Counted from the first letter of the stretch, positions 8,801-17,789 are shown. The stretch is 64,000 nt of DNA from an uncultured Tolumonas sp. (GCF_963678185.1 NZ_OY782757.1:930001-994000); one strand, 5' to 3'. Program-made: numbers and translations. The notes: generated from the sequence alone by a model not told the origin.

Positions 8801-10015
8801 ATGGATAATACGGCAGAAAATATAGTGCTTAAACCGGATGAATCATCAAAAGTAAAAACCAGCGTTTGGTTTTTACTGATATTAAGCGCCTTAATGGGCT
8901 TTACTTCGTTATCAACGGACATTTATTTACCGGCAATGCCCCAAATGGCTAAAGATCTGCAAGGTAATGTTGAATTAACCATTACTGGTTTTTTGCTGGG
9001 GTTCATGATTGCACAATTGATATGGGGGCCAATCAGTGATCACATTGGCAGACGAATTCCTCTGTTTATTGGCATGGTATTGTTTGTTATTGGATCTGTC
9101 GGTTGTGCGACTTCATACTCGCTTGAACAAATCGTGTTCTGGCGCGTCTTTCAGGCACTGGGTGCTTGTACTGGCCCCATGCTGGCCAGAGCGATGATCC
9201 GTGATTTGTATTCCCGCACCGAAGGTGCCCGAATGCTTTCTACCTTAACGATTATTATGGCGATCGCGCCAATTGTTGGGCCACTGATGGGTGGTCAAAT
9301 TATCAAATTTTCGACCTGGCATAGTATATTTTGGTTATTAGTTTGTATTGGCTCGCTGATGTTTTGCTCATTATTCTGGTTGCCAGAAACATTAGCTATT
9401 AATAAAAGAACCAAGGCATCATTTAAATCTGTATTTGTAAACTATTATCGTCTACTGAAAAATAAAGCATTCATGAAGTTTACGCTTTGTGTGACTTTCT
9501 ATTATGTCGGGGCCTATGCATTTATTACCGGTTCACCGGCGGTTTACATATCTTATTTTGGTGTTCCGGCTCAATATTATGGCTGGCTGTTTGCCTTAAA
9601 TATTGTTGGTGTTATGGCGGTTAGTTTTGTAAACCGATCATTAGTCAGAACAGTGCCGTTACAAAAATTATTGCAAATTTCAACGCTGATTTCAGCGATG
9701 GCAATGATTATTATGGGAATCGCGGTAAAAATGAACGTTGGTGGTATGTATGTCATTATCGCAATGGCTTTCATCTTCTTTTCGATGAATGGGGTAATTG
9801 CCGCTTCATCGACAGCGGCAGCTTTGGATGAAGTGCCGCAAATCGCTGGTTCTGCATCTGCCTTAATCGGGTCGTTGCAATATGGCAGCGGAATAATTTC
9901 CTCTCTGCTACTTGCCTCGTTTACTAATGGTACCCCCTGGACAATGACCTGGATCATGCTGCTGTTTACTTGCGCAAGTGCACTGATTCTTAAGATCCGA
10001 ACAGCAGAGAAATAG
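8801..10015 (+). CDS. Bcr/CflA-type multidrug MFS transporter
   Basis: A 404-residue 12-helix major facilitator. The signature LSTDIYLPAMPQMAKDL in helix 1, WGPISDHIGRR in the 2-3 loop and ARAMIRDLYSR in helix 4-5 identify the Bcr/CflA group, which exports bicyclomycin, chloramphenicol-like drugs or cysteine-linked compounds. A long leader (8514-8800) precedes it. It is followed by a strong terminator and faces a convergent aldo/keto reductase. Specific substrate not predictable. Confidence 0.88.
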   Translation: MDNTAENIVLKPDESSKVKTSVWFLLILSALMGFTSLSTDIYLPAMPQMAKDLQGNVELTITGFLLGFMIAQLIWGPISDHIGRRIPLFIGMVLFVIGSVGCATSYSLEQIVFWRVFQALGACTGPMLARAMIRDLYSRTEGARMLSTLTIIMAIAPIVGPLMGGQIIKFSTWHSIFWLLVCIGSLMFCSLFWLPETLAINKRTKASFKSVFVNYYRLLKNKAFMKFTLCVTFYYVGAYAFITGSPAVYISYFGVPAQYYGWLFALNIVGVMAVSFVNRSLVRTVPLQKLLQISTLISAMAMIIMGIAVKMNVGGMYVIIAMAFIFFSMNGVIAASSTAAALDEVPQIAGSASALIGSLQYGSGIISSLLLASFTNGTPWTMTWIMLLFTCASALILKIRTAEK

Positions 10016-10030
10016 AATAATAATGAATTA

Positions 10031-10061
10031 AAAAATCCGCCTCCATAAAAGGCGGATTTTT
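10031..10061. terminator. bidirectional rho-independent terminator
   Basis: Perfect 11-bp stem (10031-10041 with 10051-10061) with AAAAA and TTTTT feet, between convergent genes. Confidence 0.88.
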
Positions 10062-10101
10062 AATCTGTCATAAAATGTAACCAACTTAGTAACACATTGG
10101 T

Positions 10102-11106
10102 TTAGACAATGATCCTACCTTCGACAGGATAGTTCGGATCAGTATAGCCCGGTGTTGAGTTGTGTCCGGGAGCAATCAGCGAATCCACGAATGCCTCATC
10201 TTCTGAGGTCAATTGATACGATAACGCACCAATGTAGCTATCCCACTGCGCCTCTGTACGAGGGCCCGCAATCACCGAGCTAATCAGTTGATTATTCAGC
10301 ACCCAAGCCAGCGCAAATGCAACCGCGTTGGTTCCTTTTTCGGCGGCATACGCGGCAATTTTTTGTGCAATGACAAGCGATTCATCCCGCAACTCGGTCT
10401 GTAAAATACGCGCATCCCCTCGCCCTGCTCGGCTATCAGTCGGAAGTGGCTGGTTCAATGCGTATTTGCCACTCAAAACGCCACGCGCTAATGGGCTATA
10501 TGGCACGATCCCTAAACCATAGTTGGCAGCCGCCGGGATCATTTCCACTTCCGCAGTGCGACTGACCATGTTGTACAACGGTTCACTCACAATTGGCCGC
10601 TCAACGCCTAACTGATCAGCTACACGACAAATCTCAGCGATCCGCCAACCGGCAAAATTCGAAACGCCGTAATAACGAATTTTCCCCTGAGCAATCAGCT
10701 CACCAACAGCCCGCACGCTTTCTTCCAAAGGTAATCCCGGAATAGCGCGATGCAGATACAGAATATCAATGTAGTCGGTACCCAGACTTGTCAGGCTGGT
10801 TTCAACAGTTTGGCGGATCCATTTACGGGACTGCCCCTGAGCATTGGGGTTGCGCCCACCGCCATAGCCAAATTTTGTTGCAACAACCCATTCATCACGT
10901 TGCGCAGCAATGGCTCGCCCAACGATCAACTCAGACTGACGAGCGTTATAAACATCCGCCGTGTCGATGAAATTGATCCCTTGGTCATACGCTTTATCCA
11001 TGATCCGTTTGGCCGTTGTTTCATCTGTTGCACCACCAAACATCATGGCACCGAGACAAATGGGTGATACTTTTAATGCACTTCTACCAAGATATTTATA
11101 TTCCAT
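10102..11106 (-). CDS. aldo/keto reductase
   Basis: A 334-residue aldo/keto reductase with the tetrad residues in DTADVYNAR, VATKFGYGG and LYLHRA. The sequence LGRSALKVSPICLGAMMFGG at the N-terminus and the PTDSRAGRGDAR loop resemble the YajO/AKR13-like group of general aldehyde reductases. It is divergent from the carboxymuconolactone decarboxylase-family gene at 11318 with a shared 210-bp regulatory gap. Third AKR within 11 kb. Confidence 0.88.
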   Translation of the reverse strand: MEYKYLGRSALKVSPICLGAMMFGGATDETTAKRIMDKAYDQGINFIDTADVYNARQSELIVGRAIAAQRDEWVVATKFGYGGGRNPNAQGQSRKWIRQTVETSLTSLGTDYIDILYLHRAIPGLPLEESVRAVGELIAQGKIRYYGVSNFAGWRIAEICRVADQLGVERPIVSEPLYNMVSRTAEVEMIPAAANYGLGIVPYSPLARGVLSGKYALNQPLPTDSRAGRGDARILQTELRDESLVIAQKIAAYAAEKGTNAVAFALAWVLNNQLISSVIAGPRTEAQWDSYIGALSYQLTSEDEAFVDSLIAPGHNSTPGYTDPNYPVEGRIIV

Positions 11107-11317
11107 ATTTAGCCCCTATCTGCTTGATATATTTCCATTATCATTCTTTCGGTAATAGAAAATAAGCCAATATAGACGCTAGAACTTATGTGAAATATTC
11201 ATATATGCCTGCCACATCATTAATGAAATATGCACATAAGTGCATGATATCTAGTGCATTAATAGACGTTCCCACCCTGTGTTAAAGTGACATTATGCTT
11301 CTTAATCAGGAATTCTC

Positions 11318-11938
11318 ATGAACTTAACACCCAAAGAACAACATCTGGCTATCATCTCTGCCACAACCGCGATGGGTAACATAGATGCCTTAAAAACCCA
11401 TCTAAATGCCGCTCTCAATGTGGGCGTTTGTGTTAACGAGTTAAAGGAGTTATTGATCCAGCTCTATGCGTATTGTGGCTTTCCCCGGAGTTTAAACGGT
11501 CTCGCTGCGTTAATGCTTACACTGGACAATCGCAAAGCATCAGGTATTGACGATGCAAAGGGTGAAGATCCACGAGCAATTCCTACCGACAAATCTCGTT
11601 TTGAGCTGGGTGATATGGTGCAGCGTGAATTGACTGGTGGTCCAGTCCAAGGGCCACTGTTTACGTTTGCGCCCGCGATTGATGCGTTTTTGAAAGAACA
11701 TTTATTTGCGGATATATTTCTTCGGGGTGTGCTTAATTATCAGGAACGAGAAATCATCACAATCGCGGCATTGGCCAGCCTCGGCGTGGTCTCACAACTA
11801 ACTAGTCATATCAAAATTGGCATGAACACCGGGTTAACCCGAGCACAAATTTCATCCATGGCCGATTTATTGCTGGACAGCGATCAACCTCAAGCAAGTG
11901 AATTGATTAATGGTGTTTTGGCCAATATGCCCGCATAA
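11318..11938 (+). CDS. carboxymuconolactone decarboxylase family protein
   Basis: A 206-residue protein with two AhpD-like helical repeats: the first around NVGVCVNELKELLIQLYAYCGFPRSLNGL (residues 29-58), the second around NYQEREIITIAALASLGVVSQL (about 140-161). These all-helical domains occur in gamma-carboxymuconolactone decarboxylases and peroxidase-like AhpD proteins. The active-site Cys pair of AhpD (CxxC) is not present; one Cys lies in each of two nearby positions of the first repeat. Divergent from an aldo/keto reductase, a frequent pairing in operons controlled by stress-type regulators. Confidence 0.8.
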   Translation: MNLTPKEQHLAIISATTAMGNIDALKTHLNAALNVGVCVNELKELLIQLYAYCGFPRSLNGLAALMLTLDNRKASGIDDAKGEDPRAIPTDKSRFELGDMVQRELTGGPVQGPLFTFAPAIDAFLKEHLFADIFLRGVLNYQEREIITIAALASLGVVSQLTSHIKIGMNTGLTRAQISSMADLLLDSDQPQASELINGVLANMPA

Positions 11939-11980
11939 CTATGATCTGACTCAGTGACCAGAACATATGGAATTCATTTG

Positions 11981-12008
11981 AAAAAAGAGTGGTCGCTACC
12001 GACCACTC
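11981..12008 (-). terminator. rho-independent terminator (minus strand)
   Basis: Nine-bp stem (11987-11995 with 12000-12008) followed, read on the minus strand, by T6. It closes the minus-strand unit 13285-12021. Confidence 0.85.
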
Positions 12009-12020
12009 AAATACAGTAAG

Positions 12021-12605
12021 TTATTGAGCCAGACCGATCTGTTTCATGAATGCGAGGTTGTCCCACATCAGCCACTCTTCATCCATCACGCCTTTTTTAT
12101 TCCAATGACCAATTGTCACCATGCCTATTTTGAAACTCTTACCGGTGGCTGGAATAGTTTTACCTTCGCCAATTGGCATTGGTTTTGAGAAAGAACCCTC
12201 AATGGTGCCGGAAACTGCCGTCCATTCACCGGATGCAATACGGATAGGATGTTCTTTGATCTTGGTATCCGGGGCAAAGACGAACATCGGTTTCAGCTCT
12301 TCAATGTGTTTGTCTAAGCCTTTGGTGGTATGACCATCCGGATAATGCACGGTGATATCTTTCGCATGGCTTTTACCCAACTCATCCCATTTCTGGCCGC
12401 TGTAGACGTTGAAATCCAAATCATCAAAATTCGCTAAATGGGCTTTTTCCGCATGTCGGGTTTTTGCAATGGCATTCACTTGCGCTTTTAGTGCTTCAAC
12501 TTCAGCACGGTCAGATGCACTGGTAGTTTTGGCTTCAGCAAACGCTGCACTGGTGGTGGCCGCTAATACCAACGCGAAAGCAACATGGGTCAATTGTGTT
12601 TTCAT
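12021..12605 (-). CDS. secreted SnoaL-like / ester cyclase family protein
   Basis: A 194-residue protein with a clear Sec signal peptide (residues 1-22, cleavage after SAAFA) followed by a SnoaL/NTF2-like domain (about 55-190; KDITVHYPDGHTTKG, IGHWNKKGVMDEEWLMWDN). Such domains occur in ester cyclases and predicted detoxifying enzymes. The ATG at 12605 has a GGAGAA ribosome binding site; longer frames lack one. It lies 53 bp downstream of an NADP-dependent reductase gene and probably shares its transcript. Periplasmic location is inferred. Confidence 0.78.
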   Translation of the reverse strand: MKTQLTHVAFALVLAATTSAAFAEAKTTSASDRAEVEALKAQVNAIAKTRHAEKAHLANFDDLDFNVYSGQKWDELGKSHAKDITVHYPDGHTTKGLDKHIEELKPMFVFAPDTKIKEHPIRIASGEWTAVSGTIEGSFSKPMPIGEGKTIPATGKSFKIGMVTIGHWNKKGVMDEEWLMWDNLAFMKQIGLAQ

Positions 12606-12658
12606 TTTGTTTCTCCAAGAAATTAAATAATGTTCATCAATGTGTGAAAATTCGAGAC

Positions 12659-13285
12659 TCACGCTTTGTGGATCCACGTTGGCGCAATGTTAGTGCCCAA
12701 CCCAGCGCCATAACCGAAATAGATGTTCAGACCTGCTAACGGCTCCAGATAACGGGCATTTTTCAACGGGCCTGCATCGACCACGCTAAAACCCAACTCG
12801 GTTGCTAATGCCTGTACGGTTTGTTTGGCTGCCACATCATCAGCGGCAACAAATACACTGGCGATTTGGCCATTGCCAAAATCAGCGCCTGCGCTTAACA
12901 CGGGTGCAAACAAGGTGTTGAACGCTTTAACAACCTTGGTGCCAGGCAGTGCAGCGGCAATCTGTTCCGCAGCAGAGGTGCTATGACCAATGGTGAGGCC
13001 CATGTAATCTGCCGTCAGTGGGTTGGTAATATCGATAACGGTTTTGCCACTGATATCACCGAGGGCGGCCAGTGCAGGCACGGCATCGTTAAAACTGGTT
13101 GCTAAAACCAACACATCCGCTTTAGCGGCTGCATCAGCATCCACCACGCTGGCGCCGTAAGTTGCCGCTAATTCTTGTGCTTTTGCCGCATTACGGCTGG
13201 TGATAAACACCTCATGCCCCGCTTGTGTCAGTTGCTTAACGAATGCTGAACCCATGTTGCCGGAGCCGATCACTGTAATTTTCAT
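12659..13285 (-). CDS. NADPH-dependent F420 reductase-like oxidoreductase
   Basis: A 208-residue Rossmann protein beginning MKITVIGSGNMGSAFVKQL, the dinucleotide fingerprint of F420-dependent NADP reductase / pyrroline-carboxylate reductase-type domains (F420_oxidored), with SRNAAK at the end of strand 2 suggesting NADP preference. Later segments DITNPLTADYMG and VVKAFNTLFAPV match the YPR reductase-like group. Start at 13285 with a GAGGC ribosome binding site. First gene of a two-gene minus-strand unit, divergent from a LysR regulator. Confidence 0.83.
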   Translation of the reverse strand: MKITVIGSGNMGSAFVKQLTQAGHEVFITSRNAAKAQELAATYGASVVDADAAAKADVLVLATSFNDAVPALAALGDISGKTVIDITNPLTADYMGLTIGHSTSAAEQIAAALPGTKVVKAFNTLFAPVLSAGADFGNGQIASVFVAADDVAAKQTVQALATELGFSVVDAGPLKNARYLEPLAGLNIYFGYGAGLGTNIAPTWIHKA

Positions 13286-13425
13286 ATGTGCCTCATCGCT
13301 GTTATTTAGTTTGGGTGTCATCGCCAGTGGATGACCTTGTTGCTTATATTAGCGTTAATAATTAAGATAAAAAGCGCATGAAATGAAAGTTACTATTACT
13401 AAATATGTAACAATAAGGAACAGCG

Positions 13426-14310
13426 ATGATTGATGTCATGAAAGCCATGCAGGCCTTTGTTGCCGTGGTTGATAGTGGAAGTTTTGTCTCGGCGGCAGAA
13501 ATGCTCGATACCTCGACGGCAGCGATATCACGGCAGGTCAGCGGGTTAGAGAGCCATCTCGGTGCTCGGTTGTTAAACCGCACCACCCGCCGGATATCAT
13601 TGACGGAGTCCGGTCATGAATATTATTCCCGCGCCCAAAGTATTTTGAGTGATTTAGCGGAAGCGGAAGCCATCGTTGGTCAGCAAGCCATACAACCGAA
13701 AGGATTACTGCGGATCAGTGCCCCACTCTCTTATGGGATCCACGAACTAGCCCGTTTGCTACCCGACTTCATGCGACGTTATCCCGATCTAAAATTGGAT
13801 ATTGATCTGTCTGATCGGGTGGTTGATTTAGCAAATGACGGTATTGATGTGGCAATTCGGATCTCGCAGTCGCTCACATCGCAAGTTGTGGCCCGAAAAA
13901 TTATGCCCATCGAGATGATTTTATGTGCCTCCCCCGATTATCTGGCGCGCAAAGGCACACCGAAAACACCGGAAGAAATTGCTGAGCATGAAACACTGAG
14001 CTATTCCTACCTGTCCACTGGCGATAATTGGCACTTTGTCGATAAAAACCAGACTGAAGTCACCGTGCGCATTCAATCTACTGTTCATGCATCGAATGGC
14101 GATCTGCTGACCGCATTAGGTTTATCGGGAAATGGCATTATTATTCAACCCACGTTTATCGTGGCTAAACATATTGCGGAAGGAAAATTAGTGCCATTAT
14201 TACCAGACTGGCACATGGGGGAATTTTATCTGTATGCGGTGTATTTAAGCCGAAAACATTTATCCGCCAAAATCAGAGCCTTTATTAATTACTTAGCAGA
14301 AACTGTATAA
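13426..14310 (+). CDS. LysR-family transcriptional regulator
   Basis: A 294-residue LysR protein: winged helix (residues 3-61, AMQAFVAVVDSGSFVSAAEML, AISRQVSGLESHLG, LLNRTTRR) and substrate-binding domain (about 88-290). This subfamily (with NRTTRRISLTESG) commonly controls neighbouring quinone or F420-type reductases. It is divergent from the reductase gene ending at 13285, 140 bp apart, and likely regulates it and perhaps itself. Confidence 0.87.
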   Translation: MIDVMKAMQAFVAVVDSGSFVSAAEMLDTSTAAISRQVSGLESHLGARLLNRTTRRISLTESGHEYYSRAQSILSDLAEAEAIVGQQAIQPKGLLRISAPLSYGIHELARLLPDFMRRYPDLKLDIDLSDRVVDLANDGIDVAIRISQSLTSQVVARKIMPIEMILCASPDYLARKGTPKTPEEIAEHETLSYSYLSTGDNWHFVDKNQTEVTVRIQSTVHASNGDLLTALGLSGNGIIIQPTFIVAKHIAEGKLVPLLPDWHMGEFYLYAVYLSRKHLSAKIRAFINYLAETV

Positions 14311-14454
14311 TCAGCAAAATATTTGTTTATGATTTATGAACAAGCATAAATTGTGAACAGAATATCCATCGAACAACAAATTTACTTTTCGAACTGAAGT
14401 TTTAGTTGAAGGGATGTAATAACACTCTCCCGTAGAAGATTTTTTTGTATACAC

Positions 14455-15285
14455 CTATTTTCTTGCAACAACTTGCCCAAGAACAATTCGCCCCTCCTGA
14501 AGATTTCTCCCCTGATTTTGCGCCATTGCTTGAAAATCACTACCTAAAAGCAGATGAAAGCCAAGGGGCGGAAAACCTTCTTTTCGTATTTTTTCGGCCA
14601 GTGACAAAAACCACTCGCGCGCTACCGCTGTCGTATCTGACCATTCTGAAATAGTGAATCCGACGCTTTCAAGGAGTGCGCGTAACTCGTGCGGCTGAAC
14701 CAGAAAACTGGTATCCGGGGTGCGCGCCCATGGGACAGGAAACAAGACTGAACCAGAAGGGCCGGCTAATACGTCGTAGATTGCGAGCGTTCCACTTGGC
14801 TTCAAAACTCGATGGAGTTCCTCGTACAACTTAGTTTTATCAGGAATATTCATTGCCACATGTTCAGTCCAGACAACATCGAATATTCCATCATCAAACG
14901 GCAAGTTGGTGGCATCGCCTTGGCGATAATCAACCAGATCTGCGAGCCCAACCTTGGTCGAGAGCATTGCAGCCGCAAGGCAGTATTCATCTGTGAGGTC
15001 AATGCCCGTGACACGGCAACCGAATTCCCTCGCAAGACATCGCGAAGTACCGCCAACACCACTACCGACATCGAGAACGTGCTTATTTGCATCGAGGCCA
15101 GCGGCGCGAGCAAGCTCAAGTGTCGCAGCCCGCCCTCGGATATGAAACTCATCGACAGGAGCTAAATCTTCCGGCGTAAGATGCTCTAGATCTTTACCCG
15201 CTTTTTCCAGCGCCGCTAAAATGACACTGCCCACATCCAAGCGACCATAATGCGTCTGGATTGCTTCGTTTATTTGATTCAGCAT
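14455..15285 (-). CDS. class I SAM-dependent methyltransferase
   Basis: About 276 residues. SAM motif I is HVLDVGSGVGGTSR (about residue 66), motif post-I VTGIDLT, and motif II/III DVVWTEHVAMNI and VLKPSGTLAIYD. The family resembles glycine/sarcosine N-methyltransferases or UbiE-like enzymes of the sarcosine-dimethylglycine type. The ATG at 15285 follows a strong GGGAGAGG site; an earlier ATG at 15300 lies upstream of it. GC content appears higher than the genes to its right, so horizontal acquisition is possible. Acceptor unknown. Confidence 0.85.
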   Translation of the reverse strand: MLNQINEAIQTHYGRLDVGSVILAALEKAGKDLEHLTPEDLAPVDEFHIRGRAATLELARAAGLDANKHVLDVGSGVGGTSRCLAREFGCRVTGIDLTDEYCLAAAMLSTKVGLADLVDYRQGDATNLPFDDGIFDVVWTEHVAMNIPDKTKLYEELHRVLKPSGTLAIYDVLAGPSGSVLFPVPWARTPDTSFLVQPHELRALLESVGFTISEWSDTTAVAREWFLSLAEKIRKEGFPPLGFHLLLGSDFQAMAQNQGRNLQEGRIVLGQVVARK

Positions 15286-15343
15286 AACCTCTCCCGACAT
15301 CTATTATGAGTCAATAGTAAACATATTCGGTAGTAGCTAACTT

Positions 15344-15377
15344 TCACCGATCTGAGTATTTTTGCTCAGATCGGTGA
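15344..15377. terminator. terminator-like hairpin
   Basis: Perfect 13-bp stem (15344-15356 with 15365-15377) and an 8-nt loop between the cupin and methyltransferase genes, both on the minus strand. No T-run follows on either strand, so it may be an RNA-stabilising hairpin instead. Confidence 0.45.
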
Positions 15378-15425
15378 CGATAAATTGTGAGCAGGCAAAC
15401 ACAGCGATACCGACACAATCCATTA

Positions 15426-15812
15426 CTATGCGTTGACTATTTTTATCATATGGTCGATGACATGACTGTGCTCATGCTGAGGACTGAACATGATAATTTC
15501 GGCATCCTCATCAACCTTTACATTGTGCCCAGGCGGCCAGTAAAAGAGATCATTCGCGTGAACGGTCTCTTGTGTGCCGTCCGCGTTGGTAGTGGTAATT
15601 TGACCACGAAGGACAAACCCCCAGTGAGGACACTGGCATAAATTACCTTCCAACCCTTGGAACAAAGGGGTTGTGTCAACGCCAGCGGCGAGAGTGAAAT
15701 ATTCGCCGCTGATTTTGCCTAAGCCACTTGCATCACCGAAATCCATTTGCTGACGGATCACGGCACCCGGAATATTCATTTTGACGTCTACATCATCCTT
15801 GGCTATATGCAT
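15426..15812 (-). CDS. cupin-domain protein
   Basis: A 128-residue single-domain cupin. The region CQCPHWGFVLRGQITTTNADG corresponds to cupin motif 1 and the segment DLFYWPPGHNVKVDEDAE to motif 2 with candidate metal ligands His and Glu. The His-rich tail HEHSHVIDHMIK is unusual and could bind metal. Function may be a small dioxygenase, isomerase or ligand-binding protein; nothing nearby defines the substrate. A GGAGGATCG-like Shine-Dalgarno sits just upstream of its ATG. Confidence 0.75.
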   Translation of the reverse strand: MHIAKDDVDVKMNIPGAVIRQQMDFGDASGLGKISGEYFTLAAGVDTTPLFQGLEGNLCQCPHWGFVLRGQITTTNADGTQETVHANDLFYWPPGHNVKVDEDAEIIMFSPQHEHSHVIDHMIKIVNA

Positions 15813-16008
15813 GATCGATCCTCCGTGGCTGGGGATGCTTTAGGGGGCGGCTCTGTCGATCACTGCATCCTTTAAGTGATTAACGCCCAACTTATAGGAA
15901 AACGGTGGCACGAGTCGTGCCTTTCATGGAAGGGTTTAGAGTGTTTGTTATGAGGTATTCTAAATATTGGTTTAGCTCAAAAAAGCTATTGGCGAGATTT
16001 ATCATGAC

Positions 16009-16033
16009 AATCCGGGGGTAAATCCCCCGGATT
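16009..16033. terminator. strong GC hairpin downstream of osmB
   Basis: Perfect 10-bp stem (16009-16018 with 16024-16033) with loop TAAAT. It lies 50 bp past the osmB stop on the minus strand and is a terminator candidate although the U-run is poor. Confidence 0.55.
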
Positions 16034-16083
16034 TGGTTCGTTTGTTATATATACCAAAAGACCTTATTACACCTGTTTTACGC

Positions 16084-16299
16084 TTATTTTTTGACTTCGT
16101 GACCGATAATGCCGCCGATTGCGGCCCCACCAAGGGTGCCAACTGTACCGCCACCGGTCAATACAGCCCCACCGACGGCACCAATACCCGCACCAATCGC
16201 GGTATTTTTATCTTGTCTCGACATGTTTGAGCAACTTGCCACGCTAAATAACATGACAAGTGCCACAGCGCCTTGAGCTAACCGATATATCATCTTCAT
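16084..16299 (-). CDS. osmB: osmotically inducible lipoprotein OsmB
   Basis: A 71-residue lipoprotein. The signal sequence ends in a lipobox with Cys in SVASC, then CSNMSRQDKNTAIGAG and a glycine-zipper (AVGGAVLTGGGTVGTLGG, AAIGGIIGH), matching the OsmB layout closely in length and motif order. OsmB is an outer-membrane lipoprotein induced by osmotic stress and stationary phase. Start at 16299 (MKMIYRL) has an AGAGGT site. It marks the end of recognisable chromosomal genes before the cassette array. Confidence 0.85.
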   Translation of the reverse strand: MKMIYRLAQGAVALVMLFSVASCSNMSRQDKNTAIGAGIGAVGGAVLTGGGTVGTLGGAAIGGIIGHEVKK

Positions 16300-17001
16300 G
16301 GGGTTACCTCTAAATATTGATCGATCTGTTAGAGCACATACATCAACCATATAATATCGCTGTAACTGACCTAACTTTTGTAGACCTGAATAGCCAAATC
16401 AAACGCTTTGGATTGTGATACAAAAAGATGAAAAACTCATCAAGCCGCGTTTACCTTACTAACGTTATAAGCCAATGAAGGCTTATAAAACTTATACGAG
16501 CCACAGAAGAGAATATCTCTATCAACAGCCAATTTTTCTCTTCCGATATCCAAATTTTGCAACGTACACAACGAACAATATCAAACAGCATTCGATTAAT
16601 AGAAGCGCAAGTAATCTGCAATGCTAGCCTGCTCTTTGGTTACAAAAGTTCAGCCGCATTTGAACAACTGAAAATTACATAACTTAATGTCCATTGTTGC
16701 AGAGTCCGATCAATATTTTGCCTATTCTATTTCTGCCCGATGGGAATCAAATGAAAAGCTGATGCAGATCAATCAATTGCGTTTGAAGCCAGCCATAACG
16801 GGGAGTAGGATGATGATACCAGTCAGCGTTGACAGCCCCAAGATCGTCTTAATATGGTCCTGCGGTAGCCTTCTCATCTGTTGGTACAACAAATTTGAAC
16901 AGCGTGAAATGTGGATATGTTCCACCTTTGTGACCTACCGATTTTTCTGTAAAAAATACTGTTTAATGGATCTTTTATGGAATAATTCCATCTAATAAAT
17001 T
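16300..17001. other. decayed intergenic region at array edge
   Basis: No convincing intact gene. A 9-bp stem (16465-16473 with 16480-16488) is present. On the + strand an open stretch without a start codon (16479-16686) ends in LLFGYKSSAAFEQLKIT, which resembles the C-terminal tail of IS3-type transposases. On the minus strand around 16784-16930 a short open frame ends in a hydrophobic segment, like the tail of a membrane protein. I see no integrase motif here in either strand. Confidence 0.4.
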
Positions 17002-17008
17002 GTTAGGT
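17002..17008 (+). other. left boundary core GTTAGGT of the array
   Basis: A perfect GTTRRRY core sits 90 bp before the first cassette gene, with no paired left core upstream. It is the likely junction (attI or remnant) where the first cassette was inserted. Confidence 0.55.
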
Positions 17009-17097
17009 TTTTGTGAATTTTTGCTCAATTTGTTACAGGTTTCCAACGCGAAAAAACAAATTAGAATTGATAAACAAAGCCACAACAAAGAAACCAT

Positions 17098-17406
17098 ATG
17101 TTACATAAAGTGATTTCACAAACATCATTATTCGTTGCATTTTCATTTTTAACGTTCATCCCTATTGGGGTATTTACGGTCATGGGAATACCATCATGGT
17201 TAATGACCGATATATATTCTCCTGTTGTTTTCATGATAATACCCTCAATAATAATTAGTCTATCGCTAGCATCAATTAGAATAAAACCAAAAAAGAACTC
17301 ATTGAAAAATGACATTCTGAAAGTATCATTGCTAAGTGTTTCCTACATGGCAACGTCCATCATATTTTTCTATACGTTTATATTATTTGTTATTAGTCAC
17401 AATTAA
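17098..17406 (+). CDS. small membrane protein, leading cassette
   Basis: A 102-residue protein with three probable membrane helices (about residues 8-30, 40-58 and 80-98) separated by a basic loop (RIKPKKNS). No family recognised. It is the sole gene of the first cassette, which starts at the core at 17002 and is closed by attC1. If a Pc-type promoter exists left of 17002, this would be the best expressed cassette. Low GC, like other cassette genes. Confidence 0.6.
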   Translation: MLHKVISQTSLFVAFSFLTFIPIGVFTVMGIPSWLMTDIYSPVVFMIIPSIIISLSLASIRIKPKKNSLKNDILKVSLLSVSYMATSIIFFYTFILFVISHN

Positions 17407-17441
17407 ATATTGCAAAAAAATAGTGTTCAATTGAACAACAA

Positions 17442-17499
17442 ACCTAACAAATAATTAGTGTCGGATGGCTTTCAGCCACCGCACAATTAGAAGTTATGC
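17442..17499 (+). repeat. attC1 (class II)
   Basis: 58 bp; cores acctaac and gttatgc; apex arms ggct/agcc. Closes the leading cassette. Confidence 0.9.
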
Positions 17500-17789
17500 A
17501 GTTTTTAATTTGCTGGTAGTTCTGCGGGGAATTCCAGCTTTAAAGCGGTGTTGGCTGCAAGTCCTGCGTTATTTACGGCTCATTACCGAGAGTGGTGCCC
17601 GCGCATAATACGCCAAACATTCTAGCCGTGAACTTCAACAATTTCGACGTGGCGATTATGCGCTTCTGCACTTCAACGCCGTCAGTGGGTAATTCCTTAC
17701 AACCCTGTTTTCTGGTTGCAGTGTTGAATTTGAGCCCGTGAAACCAGTCGCTATTTCCGAGGCGAAATCGGGTTCATCTTTTCAATACT
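17500..17789 (+). mobile_element. ORF-less cassette, family B copy 1
   Basis: 290 bp between attC1 and attC2 with no supported gene. The conserved stem is GCGCATAAT (17601-17609) with ATTATGCGC (17655-17663), extended by CGCC/GGCG across a bulged A. Confidence 0.85.

Noticed and set aside
16479..16995. Integrase remnant at the array edge
   Set aside because: I compared open stretches on both strands with tyrosine recombinase motifs (R...HxxR...Y) and found none; only a transposase-like tail and a hydrophobic fragment.
16687..16995. 102-codon ORF on + strand
   Set aside because: No ribosome binding site, odd composition (many W, C), and the opposite strand shows a better, though truncated, hydrophobic coding pattern.
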